Numbered from the stretch's first letter, positions 23,572-36,196 are shown. The stretch is DNA of 64,000 bases from Siphonodentalium dalli (GCA_032622095.1 CP136061.1:191584369-191648368); one strand, 5' to 3'. Translations and numbers: made by a program. The notes: generated by a model from the sequence alone, not told the origin.

Positions 23572-23674
23572 TAAGCTGTGTGTCACAATTGTGTTTATTG
23601 GGATATTCTCATCCGGATAAGTAAAATTGTTGCACAAAAGATAATCTTTAAAAATAATTAATTCCCAGTGCAGG

Positions 23675-24012
23675 GAAGAATCCAGAGATAATTTGGGGAC
23701 ACCTGTTTCCCCGCAGAGCATAAATGTATCCCCATATAACTTAATAAGGCTTCTGCGCCGGACCAATACAGACACATGTACATATGCATGTATTATAAAT
23801 ATGACATAATATTTCTGATTTAAATATTAAACATGCAAATAAAGGCTTTATTGCAACTGCAGATTTGTTATTTACATAGCATATTGTTGAATTGCCTTGG
23901 AAAATTCAGGTTGACTCAATACTGTCCACTAGGAATTTGGGGACATTTGGGCTTCTCGAGTTTGGGCGCCCATACCTGTAACAGGTATCAAAACAGCCCT
24001 GGAAATTTCCCT
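23675..24012 (+). repeat. Family M dispersed repeat, copy 1
   Basis: Shares GGGGACACCTGTTTCCCCGC, CAAATAAAGGCTTTAT, ATTTGGGGACATTTGGGC and CCTGTAACAGGTATCAAAAC with the reverse complement of 61757-62078. Class unknown. Confidence 0.68.
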
Positions 24013-24039
24013 GTCCCAGTGAACAGGGCAGATATATAG

Positions 24040-24150
24040 ACAACAGTTAACTGTTCAGAGAAGCGTATGGTTTTTCTCCTCGAGAGAGATGCAGAGGCTA
24101 ACCGAGTTAAAATAATCCTCGCATCTCACAAGAGGACAGTTGACTGTTGT
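24040..24150. repeat. Short inverted-repeat element (111 bp)
   Basis: ACAACAGTTAACTGTTC and GACAGTTGACTGTTGT at the ends; inner arms GAGATGCAGAGG / CCTCGCATCTC also pair. Confidence 0.6.
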
Positions 24151-24424
24151 TTTTAATATATTTTCTACATCAGTTTGTTACAACCCAAATCACAATGAAA
24201 CACAGTTAGACCTAACACATTTTTAAGGCTACAATATCACCAGCCATTCTGTTAAAATAACACGCAAGGATACCGAATAATGCACAAATTGATGCAGTGC
24301 TGAGAGTAGGATAAAATATTGAGAGTAGGATATCACTTCTGGGAGTGGGGTTATGATTTATATTTTGATGTAAAAAGTTGATGAAAATATAGTAAAGCTT
24401 TTTATCTCTGTAGGATTAACTCAC

Positions 24425-24545
24425 CAATATCTGCGAGAGTCTTTATGCAGCCTTCAACTTGTGACTTCTGAGGTGGACTTAACCACTTACAGTGGGAAAC
24501 GCGAAATGCACTTTGTAACAATTTCACAAATATCGGCTGTCTCGT
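24425..24545 (-). CDS. ITPR: ITPR exon 7 of window (40 codons + 1 nt)
   Basis: Starts in phase 0 and ends with one base of a split Ala codon (G|CC). The acceptor is ATTTCAG and the donor ATTG|GTGAGT. The peptide TRQPIFVKLLQSAFRVSHCK then WLSPPQKSQVEGCIKTLADI matches [21 protein letters not shown] and the following Q-K-x-x-V-E-x-C-I pattern. It lacks an ATG. Confidence 0.95.
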
Positions 24546-24639
24546 CTGAAATGATTAATTTATCATTTTAGAAGAAGAAAACGAGAGGCCGATCATGATC
24601 GGCAGATGTTTAACCCATTCCTTGGGGATAATAAATTAC

Positions 24640-24995
24640 TATGGTAGGACAAATTAGAATCAAACCCATATTATTATTTAAACTCGATCTGTAATTTGGG
24701 CTGACATACTGACATACCAAATTATGTTCCAATCAGACAAGAAATGTTTGAGTTATCACAGTATGTGTGAATTTCTAAGTAGGAAAAGGGTCATAACTCC
24801 ATGAAAGAAACTTGGATCAAATCCAAATTCAAACTCAATCTGTATTTTGGGCTTATAAACTCAAATAAAAAAATTGGTTCTGATCGGATAGTTAATATTT
24901 GAGTTATTGCACCATGCATAAAGTTTCTGCAGACAGACTGATGAACGACCAGTGGTCAATCCGACCATCAACATTATGTGTACCATACTATGAGT
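24640..24995 (+). mobile_element. Tandem-core element (family J, copy 1)
   Basis: Two degenerate core units with GGGTCATAACTCC, CAATCTGTATTTTGGGCT and GTTCTGATCGGATAG. Then GCAGACAGACTGATGAACGA, then a palindromic tail GTGTACCATACTATGAGTAC. Colinear with 30140-30570. Confidence 0.62.
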
Positions 24996-25734
24996 ACACA
25001 ACTATGTGCTTAATAGAGTGTTCATTAATAAACCTGGTTTAAATGTAGAATGGTTAATTAATCAATTTCAAAATTTTTCTAACAGATCAATCGAGATACC
25101 AAACCAAAATAATTTGAATAGGATGCATGCCCCATGTTACAAAGTGACTCTCATCATTAAAATTATACAAACAAGAACACAGTCACAACTCAAGAGGTGA
25201 TTAATTATGTTCCATGATATGAGCTGGCACGGCTAGGACATCACATGCAATGCACAACAGATGGCAGTTGTTTATGTCTGCAGTCGATAATGCCTTTGTA
25301 ATAGGATTTGCTTTATAGCAAGCATAAAAATTAATAGGCAATGGGTCACTTGGAAAGTGTTAATCAGCTCTGGTTCTTTTTGACAGGTCTGACACATTAC
25401 AACAATCTGAATATCTACCATCCAAGGCCCCTCCACACAATGTCAGATTTATCAGGTTGGTGGTTCCCAAGAAGATGTCTAAAAAAAGAGTCTCAGCAAT
25501 TTCACTGAAGATGTTTTTAAAAAAATTTAAATAATGTTGTTTGTTTGTTAAATTGAGCAATAGTCTAGTCGTAATTCTCAGAAAAGACATTTCTAGAAGC
25601 ATTTCCGCGGAAAAGTGTCAAACCAACTTTTTTACCATAATTCGAAGGTGCCGAACACGAATAGACTGCCTGTCGCCCGATTGGATGAACATAGGGTTCA
25701 ATAAAAGGCTTTTAAAATCTTCGTGTTTTCTTCG

Positions 25735-25736
<2 letters not shown>

Positions 25737-25768
<32 letters not shown>
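25737..25768 (+). repeat. 32-base poly-G tract
   Basis: An uninterrupted run of G on +, so C in the ITPR pre-mRNA. Similar long G/C runs occur at 42553-42573, 42661-42680 and 58558-58588. The exact length may be an assembly approximation. Confidence 0.8.
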
Positions 25769-25770
<2 letters not shown>

Positions 25771-26429
25771 GTTGATACGGCGCATCGTACAACGTAATAT
25801 GAAATCACGTAACTGGCCTTGAACTTACTCAAACTTATATACTCCTCGCGGAACGTTCAAAGCCGCGTTGTATTATGATACTATCATCACAGTAATAATT
25901 CTGAAACATTAACATCATAGTAATCAGGTACCTACGGTAAGACATTGCTGTTTTGTATATTTATCAACGATTCTCGTAAGAATTCTCTTATAGTCCGGGA
26001 GCCAACAGGGGTGCCCTTGCACCCCGGGACTTAACATCACCCCACTCATTTTGTTCTTTATTATGTCCTTGAACTTTTAAGCAATGTTAACAAGAAAAAA
26101 ATGTGGCTGTGTAGACTCCAGACAAGAATGCGTCCATCCTGGCCGCCGTTTTTCAGATCAGACCCTAAGTCAGTTTTATGCAAATTATAGCGGGGAAATC
26201 TATTAAAATGTATACAAATGTATATATTTTCGTGAAGCTAAGACATATTGACACTTTTTTGACTCAAAACTGAAACTCACCCTCGAAGATGGCCGCCAAA
26301 ATGGCCGCCGGAAGTTGAAAATATGACGTTTTTTCACACATATCTTTTAGATCAGTTCATGTTGTTTGGAACTGGTTGAGTAATATGACTTTATTTTGTG
26401 TTTTGTATATTAACTGATCATTGGAGCGG

Positions 26430-26943
26430 CGTGTATGAGTACGGTATACAGTGAGTTGCTGAATTGTCATGTGTGAGGTATATATATGCAAGTATGGAAG
26501 GTATAAATGGTCATGTGTGTGGGTATTGGTATATCTGGAAGGGCTCACCATTGGTGAGGTGTATATGTATACCTGGATTGACCCTATGGTCATGGGTATG
26601 GCGAATAGGTATACATGTAGTGGCTATATGGTCCATAGTGAGATGAATATTTATACACTGACTGAATGTATGATCGTGAATGTGATGAATATGAATACAT
26701 ATAGTGACTATATGGTCATGAGCCAGGTGTAGGAGTATACCTGGTGTTCATGTATGGTGAATCGTGGCTGTATCGTCATTTGTGGTATGTACGGGTATAA
26801 CCAAGTATGGCTGTATGGTCAGGCGTAAGTGTATAAAGTGGGTGACTATATTGCCATTTGTGTGGTATTTGTGTACATATGGAGTGACTGAGGTAATGGG
26901 TTGGTTGTACATGTGTACCTTGGGTGGCTATCGCTTTCCACAA
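26430..26943 (-). repeat. ~42 bp minisatellite, left block (reverse orientation)
   Basis: About a dozen diverged units of the type GTATACCTGGNNTGACTATATGGTCATGNGTGAGGT. It ends at GGGTGGCTATCGCTTTCCAC, which is repeated inverted at 27034-27053 as the inner edge of the right block. Its ORFs (26464-26946) are repeat artefacts. Confidence 0.8.
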
Positions 26944-27033
26944 TAACTCAAGGATATGTTAATCAATAGAGAGGTCATGTCAGAGAGTTCTCCATCTTGA
27001 TGGTGTTTATGTATATGGGGGAAACATTAAACG

Positions 27034-28740
27034 TGGAAAGCGATAGCCACCCATTATCACACAGTCATTCCATATATACATAAACACCACAGATATAACA
27101 ATATAGTGACCCAATGTATACACGTACACCTGACCCATGACAACGGATGACCATACAGCCATGAGTCACAATGGATGCACTTCGGGTATACTCCTAAACA
27201 TGACCCATAACCATATAGTCACTCCGTGTATACCCATGCATTCACCTCACCATTGGCTATACGGTAATCCCTCATATACCTATTCTCCACACACATGGTC
27301 AAATAGACATTCAATATATACATCAACACCACAACAATGACCATAGAGTCACTACAGGTATACATACCTCACCAATCGCCACATAGCCACTCGCTTCATA
27401 CACATACCCTCACCAATGCCACCTGGTATACTCCTTCACCTGACCTATGGCCATATAGTCACCCCGTGTGTACCTATTCAATACATTCATACATGATCAT
27501 GGTCAATCCTTGTATACACATTCACCTCACCATTGGCCATGTCACTCCCTGTATCCATATATGTCACACCATAGCCGAATAGCGACACAAGATATACTAA
27601 AACACCCCAGCCATGTCAGGAAACTCACTCCATGTATGCATATGCACCTCATCCATGGCCATATAACCACTCGCTATATACACATACCCATCGCCCATGA
27701 CCATATAACAACACGGGTGTATACCCGTATATCCTACACATGACCATACCGCCACGAGTCACCAAGCAGGAACACCAGGTATACTCATACACCTGACACA
27801 TGACCATTTAGTCACCCCTGTTATATCTATATGTATAGATACTCATTACATTTACGATCATACAGTCACTCCCTGCATACCTACATGTACTCATCTCACC
27901 ATTGACCATACAGTCACTACATGTATACCTATTCGACACACATAGTCATATAACCACTCGATATATAAATATGCAGCCCACCCTAGACCATAGAGTCACT
28001 CCAGGTATACATATACACCTCACCAACGGCCATTCAGCCCTTCCAGATATACTTCCAGATATGCACACACGACCACTCATACCTTCCATACTTGCATATA
28101 CACCTCACACATGACAATTCAGCAACTCACTGTATAATCATACACGCCATCCATGATCATTCAGCTAATCCCTATACACCCACCAATGATAATACATTCA
28201 CGAGATATATAAATATCTACCACAAGGACACTCCATATATACCCACACGCTCGATAATGTCCACCAGCTTACTCCAGGTATATACACTTCAAGCATGACC
28301 GTACAGTCATGCCATGTATACCTATACACATTACCCGTAACCATAAAATAACTCCCTATTTATCCACACACCCCATCCATGATCATACAGACAACAAATG
28401 TACATCCCACCCATGACCTTACAGTCACTTCATATATACATAATCAACACATAGATGACCATGTAGCTATATCCATACACCACATCAATGCCCATACAGG
28501 CACATCGGATTAACCCATACTGGATAGACACAACCATACACCATACAGTCACTCCATTCATACCGATTCACCTCACACATGATGGTGACCTCTCCCTGTA
28601 TACGTATGCATCTTACTATGGACATCCCACACGTAACCATATAGTCACTCCTTGTATACCTATTCACATCATTCATGACATACAATAACTCCCTGTATAC
28701 CTATTCACCTCACCTATGATCATAGAGTAACTCCCTGACT
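27034..28740 (+). repeat. ~42 bp minisatellite, right block
   Basis: About 40 diverged 41-43 bp units of the type CACCTCACCCATGACCATAT + AGTCACTCCNTGTATACCTAT. Orientation is opposite to the left block. The spacer 26944-27033 is unique. Six short ORFs over it are artefacts of the periodicity. Confidence 0.85.
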
Positions 28741-30139
28741 ACCATCTTGGCATCCACGCTGTATCCAGTTGATATTTTAGTTATCATAATGGACCAGAAT
28801 AGCCACAGATTATGGTTCATCTCGGTTCCGTCTCAAAGTTCTGCCCATTTCCTTTCAATAATATGGCCAGAATCACAAAAGAGGTTCTTGGCAAAATTCC
28901 ATACTTTAAAATGGATTTGTCATGCCCCATACGGAACTGGGACAACCAGAATATAACATATAGTTGTCAGTTAATTAACTAACACGTATAATAACCAAGT
29001 GAGTCACAATTTACTACCTTTTATGATAACACAGAGAATAATGTTCGGGATATATGTAAATAAAACTTTTTATAAATTTGGTTGCCATTTTGGAAGCCAT
29101 CTTGAGCAATTTGGTCTATAAATACCGTAGTGTGACACATTTAAGATAGACCAAAACAATAAACACGTTTGAATCCAAAGACAGTTACATTTTACTTGAG
29201 AAAATGGTCCATACCTGAAAAGTTAATTTTTGCCGATATTTATGTCAAGTTTTTGAGAGAAAAGTCCAATATTTTTGGTGGTGTCAGTGGTGACAATAGT
29301 AACAATTAACCATGGTGCATCAGACATGTTAGTATTCAATGTATAGGAGGCAGAATAGGAGGCCAATTTTATACATCAACCACAATTTGTAAGCGATTGC
29401 AGGACACGCTGGGGCAATATTTACCATTTTCCATATTTTGGCGGCCATTTTGAGCCAAAGTAAGAATTTTGGTTCCAATGAGTTGGAATATTCATAGATA
29501 ATGATATGCCTCACTTAGATTACAAAGTTCTGTTCATTTCTTGTTGAAATATGACTAGAATCCCAATTGTGATTTTTGTGTGAAATTTTGTACCGCGTTT
29601 TTGAGGGAAGGGGCTAGGACACCAATAATTGCATATTGAATTGCTCCAATGATCAGTTAATATACAAAACACAAAATAATCACATTACTCAACCAGTTCC
29701 AAACAGTATGAAGATATTTGTGAAAAAACGTCATATTTTCAACTTAATCCTGATTCACACAACTTTCAACCGGGTGTGATTTCATGAAGAGCGTTTACTT
29801 ATTAAATAACATACTTATCCATATATGTATAGCAGATGATGAGATAGTTCTGACAGAAAGGTCTCGAGTGGTGATTCAAATAATAAAATATTCCCATGTT
29901 CATGATATTATATGTATAACGAGTGTGAAATATGTCTCGATATTGACTTGCTGTATTTTCGCGGCAATAAAAACAGTATGTGACTTTAAGTTGATTTTAT
30001 GGGTGAAATATGGGTCACAGGCAGCGACAGGCACCCTCATTGGATTCAGCATACTTGATTTATGCTAGAAAACTTAGTTTCATGCTTTTCCCCAAAAATG
30101 CCTCTAGGGTTCTAGTATTCCACAAATGTAGCTTTTCCG

Positions 30140-30570
30140 ACCAGACTACAAGGAGTTCAATCTAAAACAGATTCAAAATAGTTCCTGTTTTTCAAAAAAG
30201 GGCCATAACGCCACTAAAACAAATTGGAACAAACTCATATTCGAACTTGATCTGTATTTTGGGCTGAGAAACTCACATACCAAATTTGATTCCAATCGGA
30301 TAAAAATTGTTTTAGTTATCGCAGCATGCATAACTTCTAAGTCGAAAAAGGACCATAACTCCGTAAAAAATATCAGATCAAACCAACATTAGAACTCAAT
30401 CTGTATTTTGAGCTGAGAAAGTCATATACAAAATTTGGTTCTGATCGGATAGACATTGTTTGAGTTATCACTGTCAACAGACAGACAGACAGACGGATGG
30501 ACAAATGACGAGTGGTCAATCTGGATGTTGACACTATGTGTACCATACTGTGGTATGGGTACACATAAAA
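30140..30570 (+). mobile_element. Tandem-core element with microsatellite and 3' hairpin (family J, copy 2)
   Basis: Two core units (AAAAGGGCCATAACGCC / AAAAGGACCATAACTCC, each with TCTGTATTTTG and ATCGGATA), then (ACAG)n at 30478-30494, then the palindrome TACCATACTGTGGTATGGGT with an A-rich tail. Bases 1-30 of the window match this tail. Confidence 0.68.
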
Positions 30571-31476
30571 AAAGACAAAAAAAGGTTTATTCCAGTATGC
30601 AAATTGATAAAACATTGATCACGATTATCAATGTTAGACCTACATAACAAATCAACATGTAATCTTGAACAATGTTACTTCTTTCCAGTTGTTTTCTGAT
30701 TATTGGAGCAGAATCTTCAAAAGAATTGAATCATTAGTTGACAAAATTTCTCTGATACATCAAATTACGTGTGTGCATGCTTCTTATGTTAAGGTTTATA
30801 ACACCTCATGGGTTCAACACTCTGAAGCACATATTTTAAATGTTTCTAATGCTATAACATTGGGACTAAAATTGGATTACAAACAAGATCATTCAAACAA
30901 TAAATACATTTCCAACATTACAACTTATAGCCAAACATCGCTCAAGTGAAATATGACAGGCTTTCATTCTTGTGTATGTTGTTCTGTTCTTGTAAATTTC
31001 TTATGAAAGATAGTGTCCAGATGGCACATTTAATATTATTGATTCTGGGGTATAAAATAATAGATCTCTTTTGGCTGTTTTTTTCTCACAGATTTATAAA
31101 AAGGATGCTGTTGTTCTAATTGGAAAACCAGACGAGAGACCCAATATATCATATGTCAAAAAAACAGAGAAGAGGATTATCTACAAGTTTAGACTATATA
31201 ACAGAGAATTTATAGTTTAATTTCATTGGTCCTATATTCTTGATGAAAGCTTAGTTTGCTATGATATCTCAGTAGATCATAATGTCTGCTAACATTACCA
31301 ATAATTAATAATAGTGCCATAACCAGAACTAGTACATTTAGTGCAGATATATACATAATTATGAAACCACAATGTACTACAGGCCAGCATCAAACATCAA
31401 TTGTAATAGATAGAGCATTACAGAACATGGCACAGTGGAATGTTTAGATTGAAAACTTCTAATTTCACCTGTCAAC

Positions 31477-31691
31477 TACAGTAATGTTGTAAATAATCGA
31501 CCCCTAAACCATAGCAGAATTATGGAAAAAATTTCAGGATTTAGTCGGAAATATGGCTTCCTGCCATTCATCGAAAAGCTCTTGGTGAGAGTCTGATGAA
31601 TGGGGCAACAAGCCATATTTCTGACTAAATCCTGAAAAATTTCCCATAATTCTGCTGTGGTTAAAGAGTCATATAATCGGGCATTACTGTA
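31477..31691. mobile_element. Family A fold-back MITE, copy 7
   Basis: TACAGTAATGTTGTAAATAA ... CGGGCATTACTGTA. Left arm TTTCAGGATTTAGTCGG pairs with TGACTAAATCCTGAAA. Belongs to the GAAATTTTT-type subfamily. Confidence 0.87.
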
Positions 31692-32357
31692 GTCCTAGAT
31701 GCCTTTGACATTAACCAGCTAATGAAATCAATAGGGATAATACTGGTTTACGTAGAAGTACTTGTCTATTGCAGACTTTAAGCATAATTAAACCTTCTTA
31801 TCTAAAATCACCAATGTGATAATCAAATGTCACAATTGTGAACATGGTTTATTCCAGAGAAAACATATCTTTTCTGAACTTGACAATAGTTGTCAGGTGA
31901 AATTTGATGTCAAAAATAAATTTTATCACAATGATTACATACATTTGAAAGAGTACAAACTCAATTGACCTTGCGAACTTCAAAACAGTTCGGGTTTTCT
32001 CCAGACGAAAACAAACAGATCAAATGTGAGGTTACTCCTAATGACACGGCATAGTCTGTACGTAATTTAACAAAACAGTTAGATTATAATACATCATTAT
32101 GACTGAAAGATATCACTCTTTACAATACATGTAGCATTTTGTATTGTTTTGTATGATAAAGTTGATTAAAATTGACAAAAAATCCCACAACTGGCTCTGT
32201 GTGTAAAGTATAGAGAGTAAGGCAGCCATACTTCAGCCAGTGTTATCCCTATCGATTTCACTAGCTGATTTACAAATTTTCAAAGGAAACTTGGACTACC
32301 ATCAACCAGCGACAGACTATATAGTACTCATAAGGTGAGGCAGCAACCCTGCAAATA

Positions 32358-32641
32358 GGGTGTCTGTCATTTGCAGAATGAGGTCCCCAGAGGGTGAATT
32401 TAGTGACGCTATCCCGCACATCAGGCTAGCATCACCAAATTCACCCCCCAGGGAACCTCCTTCTGCTGAGGCCTCAATTGCTATGGGAAAACTAGGATCA
32501 GATTGAAGTTCCCCAGTTGAAGTTGGTGATATTCACCCATTAGTCACCTCGATTATGCATTTTACCTTCTGCCAATTAGGGGATATAGAAACTTCCCAGA
32601 AGGGAAAAAGTAACTAAAAACAATGTAAATTTGAGAATCTA
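32358..32641. mobile_element. Family B recombinant copy
   Basis: The 5' palindrome (GAGGTCCCCAGAGGGTGAAT.. ) is followed by the central segment of the 17235-17655 type in reversed orientation (GATTGAAGTTCCCCAGTTGA, GTCACCTCGATTATGCATTT). Indicates inversion or a chimaeric copy. Confidence 0.62.
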
Positions 32642-32846
32642 TTGATAAAAATTGCATAACGCAGAGAGAGCAATTCTATGAGCGAGTAGTGGCCTCATTT
32701 AATACTAACTATAATATGTTATGTTTCATGTCTCAATGACGACAAAACAAAACTGGTGTGGAATGTTGCCAGGACTTTGTTTGGAATTAGAACACAGCTG
32801 TCTCACTACAGGATCTTATTTTCCCCATCATACACTCAGAATGTTA

Positions 32847-33063
32847 TACTGTAATGCCCTAAATAATCGACTACTTAACAACAGCAGAATTATGGATAAT
32901 TTTTCAGGATTTAGTCGGAAATATGGCTTATTGCCATTCATCAGAAAGCTCTCAGTGAGAGTTTTCCGATGAATGGCAACAAGCCATATTTCCGACTAAA
33001 TCCTGGAAAATTACCCATAATTCTGCTGTGTTTAAGGTGTTGATTGTTTAGGGCATTAATGTA
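32847..33063. mobile_element. Family A fold-back MITE, copy 8
   Basis: Left tip TACTGTAATGCCCTAAATAA (CAGT changed to CTGT), right tip GGGCATTAATGTA. Long arms intact. Both terminal tetranucleotides are altered, so it is probably immobile. Confidence 0.87.
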
Positions 33064-33517
33064 GTCTATGGTTGCTTTATGGGCAAAGTTTGAAGTATTC
33101 AATCTAAACCTAAATCTAAATTTTAATTGTATGCATATTTGGTTCAAAATTAAAATTATGGTTTGAAAATAAAACATTCTGCAAGTCAACAAGTGAAAGC
33201 CAATCACAAAAACTGAATTGCAGGGAAAGAGTTTCATGACAAATAAAATAATAAGTGTAAGGTCAAGCAAAGTCAAATTCCAATTTCTCAGGCCTGTTGC
33301 TCATGGTCACGACACCCTGCGCGTGAAACTTTTTTATTCGCATTTGATCTGTCGGATATTTTTAATTGGAAAAAAATAATATGATATGTTATTTTATACA
33401 AATATGCCTGCGTTCTTATTTTATACAAATATGCCTGGTAGTGAGATCAAACAGATACGTTTCCCAACTCAAATTTGTGATTCACTGCTGTAATTTGTAA
33501 CTATGTTCAAACATGAG

Positions 33518-33769
33518 TTAACCCTGCCATGACTGAAGTTACCTGAAATTTTGCAAAAACCCTGTGCCAATGCATTCTCTTATATATGCGAGTCTTGCAT
33601 AATATAAGAAAATGCATTGGCCTAACAATATTTTCCTTGACATTGTTAGCCAGTGTATCCACTTATATATGCAAGGTTCCCTATGGGAGACTCGCATATA
33701 TATAAGAGAATGCACTGGCACAGGATATTTAATGCTGCACCAGCGCAGCTCCAGTCATGAAAAGGTTAA
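33518..33769. mobile_element. Family C palindromic MITE, copy 2 (full)
   Basis: TTAACCCTGCCATGACTGAA at the left and TCCAGTCATGAAAAGGTTAA at the right. Two internal palindromes of TCTTATATATGCGAG type flank TTGACATTG. ~252 bp. Confidence 0.8.
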
Positions 33770-33844
33770 ACATGTGATGTATTGCATCTGCAAACTCAAC
33801 AAATGAAGGGTAATAATGTCACACATTACAGTCGATGGAGCGAT

Positions 33845-34223
33845 AAGAAATGCAGATAGTTTAAATGTTTAAGTAATACAAGAGATCAACCCTGATAGCT
33901 TTTGGGATCAATTGGATGAAAAGTGTTCCCTGTAGGGCATGCCAAAGTACTTAGTGATGCAAAGAGTAAAATCCCAGATGGCTGCGGGCAACCATGTTTT
34001 TGATCGAATATTGTTCAAATTTTATAGCTCCCATCTAGAAGTGATCCTGAACATGCCTGTAAATTTTAAAAACATTTCTCCAATAATTGTCAGATGCTTG
34101 TTTTGCCGATGGATTCAAATCTGAAATCCAACATGGCCACTAGCAGCCATGTTTTTAAAGATCCATATGATGTTTTGTGATGATCGGATGAGCAATGTGG
34201 TCTTCGTCAAGTTGACCTAAAAA
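33845..34223 (+). mobile_element. Family F tandem-core element, decayed copy
   Basis: Core phrases ATCCCAGATGGCTGCGG, GCTCCCATCTAGAAGTGATC and ATCCAACATGGCCAC, ending CTTCGTCAAGTTGACCTAAA. The left part shares GTTTAAATGTTTAAGTAATA with 2425-2445. Confidence 0.58.
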
Positions 34224-34343
34224 TGTGCCAATTATCCTTTATTGGTTGATTTTTGACGAATAAATCACATGAAATCTATCAAACAACTTTTACGGACATC
34301 TGTTTTGTGTAATAATAGCCATTATTAAAACTAACATTACACT

Positions 34344-34556
34344 TACAGTAATGCCCTAATTAATCGACTCCTTAACCACAGCAGAATTATGGGTAACTTT
34401 TCAGGATTTAGTCGGAAATATGGCTTGTTGCCATTCATCGGAAAGCTCTCCCCGAGAGCTTTCCGATGAATAGCAACAAGCCATATTTCCGACTAAATCC
34501 TGAAAAGTTACCCATAATTATTCTGTGGTTAAGGAGTCAATTAATTAGGGCATTAC
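34344..34556. mobile_element. Family A fold-back MITE, copy 9
   Basis: TACAGTAATGCCCTAATTAA at the left, TTAATTAGGGCATTAC at the right. Terminal turn CTCTCCCCGAGAG. Subfamily GTAACTTTT / AAAAGTTAC. The last bases of the right tip are lost. Confidence 0.88.
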
Positions 34557-34715
34557 ACATAGAGCTAGCCAATGTAAAGATAGAATGTTTCTTTGGTGTG
34601 TGCCCAGGAAAAAATATTAATTAAAAACATGTATATGCTTTTCAGAATTTTTTGGCCTGAAAAATGGGAATTGACTTTGTGTTGCCAGTATGTGCATATT
34701 CCCCTGATGATTAGC

Positions 34716-34896
34716 TTTACCCCTTCCATGACCGGAGCTTCCTGACATTTTATGAAAACCCTGACAATGCATTCTCTTATATATGTGAGTCTCCCATAGG
34801 GAGCCTCGCATATATAAGAGAATACATTGTCCTAACAATATTCACCTTAACCTTGTAAGCCAGTGCATTCTATTATATATGCGAGGCTCCCTATTT
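34716..34896. mobile_element. Family C MITE, copy 3, right part missing
   Basis: CCCCTTCCATGACCGGAGCT start; full first palindrome (TTATATATGTGAGTCTCCC / GGGAGCCTCGCATATATAA); breaks in the second after GCGAGGCTCCCTA. Confidence 0.74.
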
Positions 34897-35175
34897 TTTC
34901 AAAAAAAGTCACATCAATCAATAATGCAATGATTGTGTCTTGATTGCTGTTGGTAATGGCAGCAATATATTTTGATGATGCAATATTCTATAAACCGAAC
35001 AGAAGGGCTGGTCTGAAAGGTGTTCGGTTTAGACAGGTTTTAATGTATAGCCAAATAAACACCTGATCAATCAATCATAATTGTTGACTGTTTGGTTAAC
35101 ATTTTACATACAGCTAATTTAATGGGATTTGAATGTTTCATTTTGCAAAAAATTATTCACAAATATATACAGGTT

Positions 35176-35609
35176 CCAGGCATCAAAATATGGTGCTGCT
35201 CATTTGCAGAATGAGGTCCCAAGAGGGTGAGTTTAGTGAGGCCACCCTGCACAATGGGCTAGCATCAGTAAATTCACCCTCTGGGGACCTCTGCTTAGGT
35301 CTCCTCTCCTCTGGAAAGTATCTTTATTATCAAAGTTTTTTAGTTTTTTAATTTAGTTTCTCTTTATCTCCAAATAGTCAGATGACACAATGCATAATTG
35401 AGGTGCCCAATGGGTGCTCGTCACCATCTTCACCATCTGGGAACTTAAATCTGTGTCTAGGTCTCCCATAGCAGATGAGGCCATACACAATGAGGTCCCC
35501 ATAGGAGGAATTTGGTGTGATAGCCTGCTATGCATGATAGTGTCACTAAAAACACCCTCTGGGGACTTCACTCTGCAAATCTCCAGCAATATACAATATT
35601 TTGAGGCTT
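35176..35609 (+). mobile_element. Family B double-hairpin MITE
   Basis: Start CCAGGCATCAAAATATGGTG, end CAATATTTTGAGGCTT. Palindromes around GAGGTCCCAAGAGGGTGAGT and CACCCTCTGGGGACTTC. Confidence 0.74.
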
Positions 35610-36196
35610 AATATATAGAGCTGCACTTGTGTCAGTTTAGGTTAGATATTATCTCATGATAACGGCATACCTTCAGCTCTCCTGGTAGGCTTATTCTTGA
35701 GTTATCTGATCAAGTGTGTTAATCAGTAACCAAACCAACAGCAGAAATGGAATGCTAAATTTATTACATTTACCCGAAACACAAACAGCAGTGATTTTAT
35801 TCAGAGCTCTTTTGGTCAACACAATTCTTTGCAAATAATTTGACAAAGAATTTGACATTATAATTACTACACAGACTGAACCACTGAATTTACTAACAAC
35901 AATTAACAGGTATATAATAGTCAAAGTTAAAAATTCTGCATATGGAAGTATGGTAAGATAATTATTATTCGGTGATTCTGAATAGTATGACTTTGGAGGA
36001 TTGGATGCTCAACTGCTTAACATTGTGTAGTACATAAAACATTATTTTTGGTAGAAAATAGAGTGCAACTAAAAATGATAAAGTGCAGAGTTAGTGTTTT
36101 TTGGTTAACCCTCTAAACATGTGTCACATTCTTATTAACTAGTTGCCAAATCTCCAGAGTGGATATTATAGATAACATTTGTTCATCCACCACACA

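Larger units (their letters stand above)
22682..24424 (-). other. ITPR intron 7 (1.7 kb)
   Basis: Two family A MITEs, a family M repeat and a small inverted repeat account for about half. 22720-22800 shows a local inverted repeat (GAAATGTTCAGATA.. / ..TATCTGAACATTTC) that generates two overlapping ORFs. 24151-24424 is unremarkable. Confidence 0.75.
26311..29752. repeat. 3.4 kb inverted-repeat complex enclosing a minisatellite
   Basis: The left arm 26311-26424 (AAGTTGAAAATATGACG...CTGATCATTGGAGC) recurs inverted at about 29643-29752 (GCTCCAATGATCAGTT...CGTCATATTTTCAACTT). Inside lie the head-to-head minisatellite blocks (next entries) and 28740-29640. In that stretch a ~100 bp piece near 28830 (AAAGTTCTGCCCATTTC) recurs at about 29525 (AAAGTTCTGTTCATTTC). 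Could be a large fold-back transposon; no transposase seen. Confidence 0.7.

Noticed and set aside
26464-28688. Cluster of short ORFs rich in His/Thr/Tyr
   Set aside because: They are the translation of the ~42 bp minisatellite (a multiple of three keeps frames open), present in several frames and both strands.
27034-28740. CRISPR-like array
   Set aside because: Units are adjoining, diverged and without constant repeats separated by unique spacers; the context is an animal intron.
30665-30949. 94-codon ORF as a novel gene
   Set aside because: Ordinary low-complexity AT-rich composition, no homology recognised, lies inside intron 6 on the opposite strand. No support beyond length.
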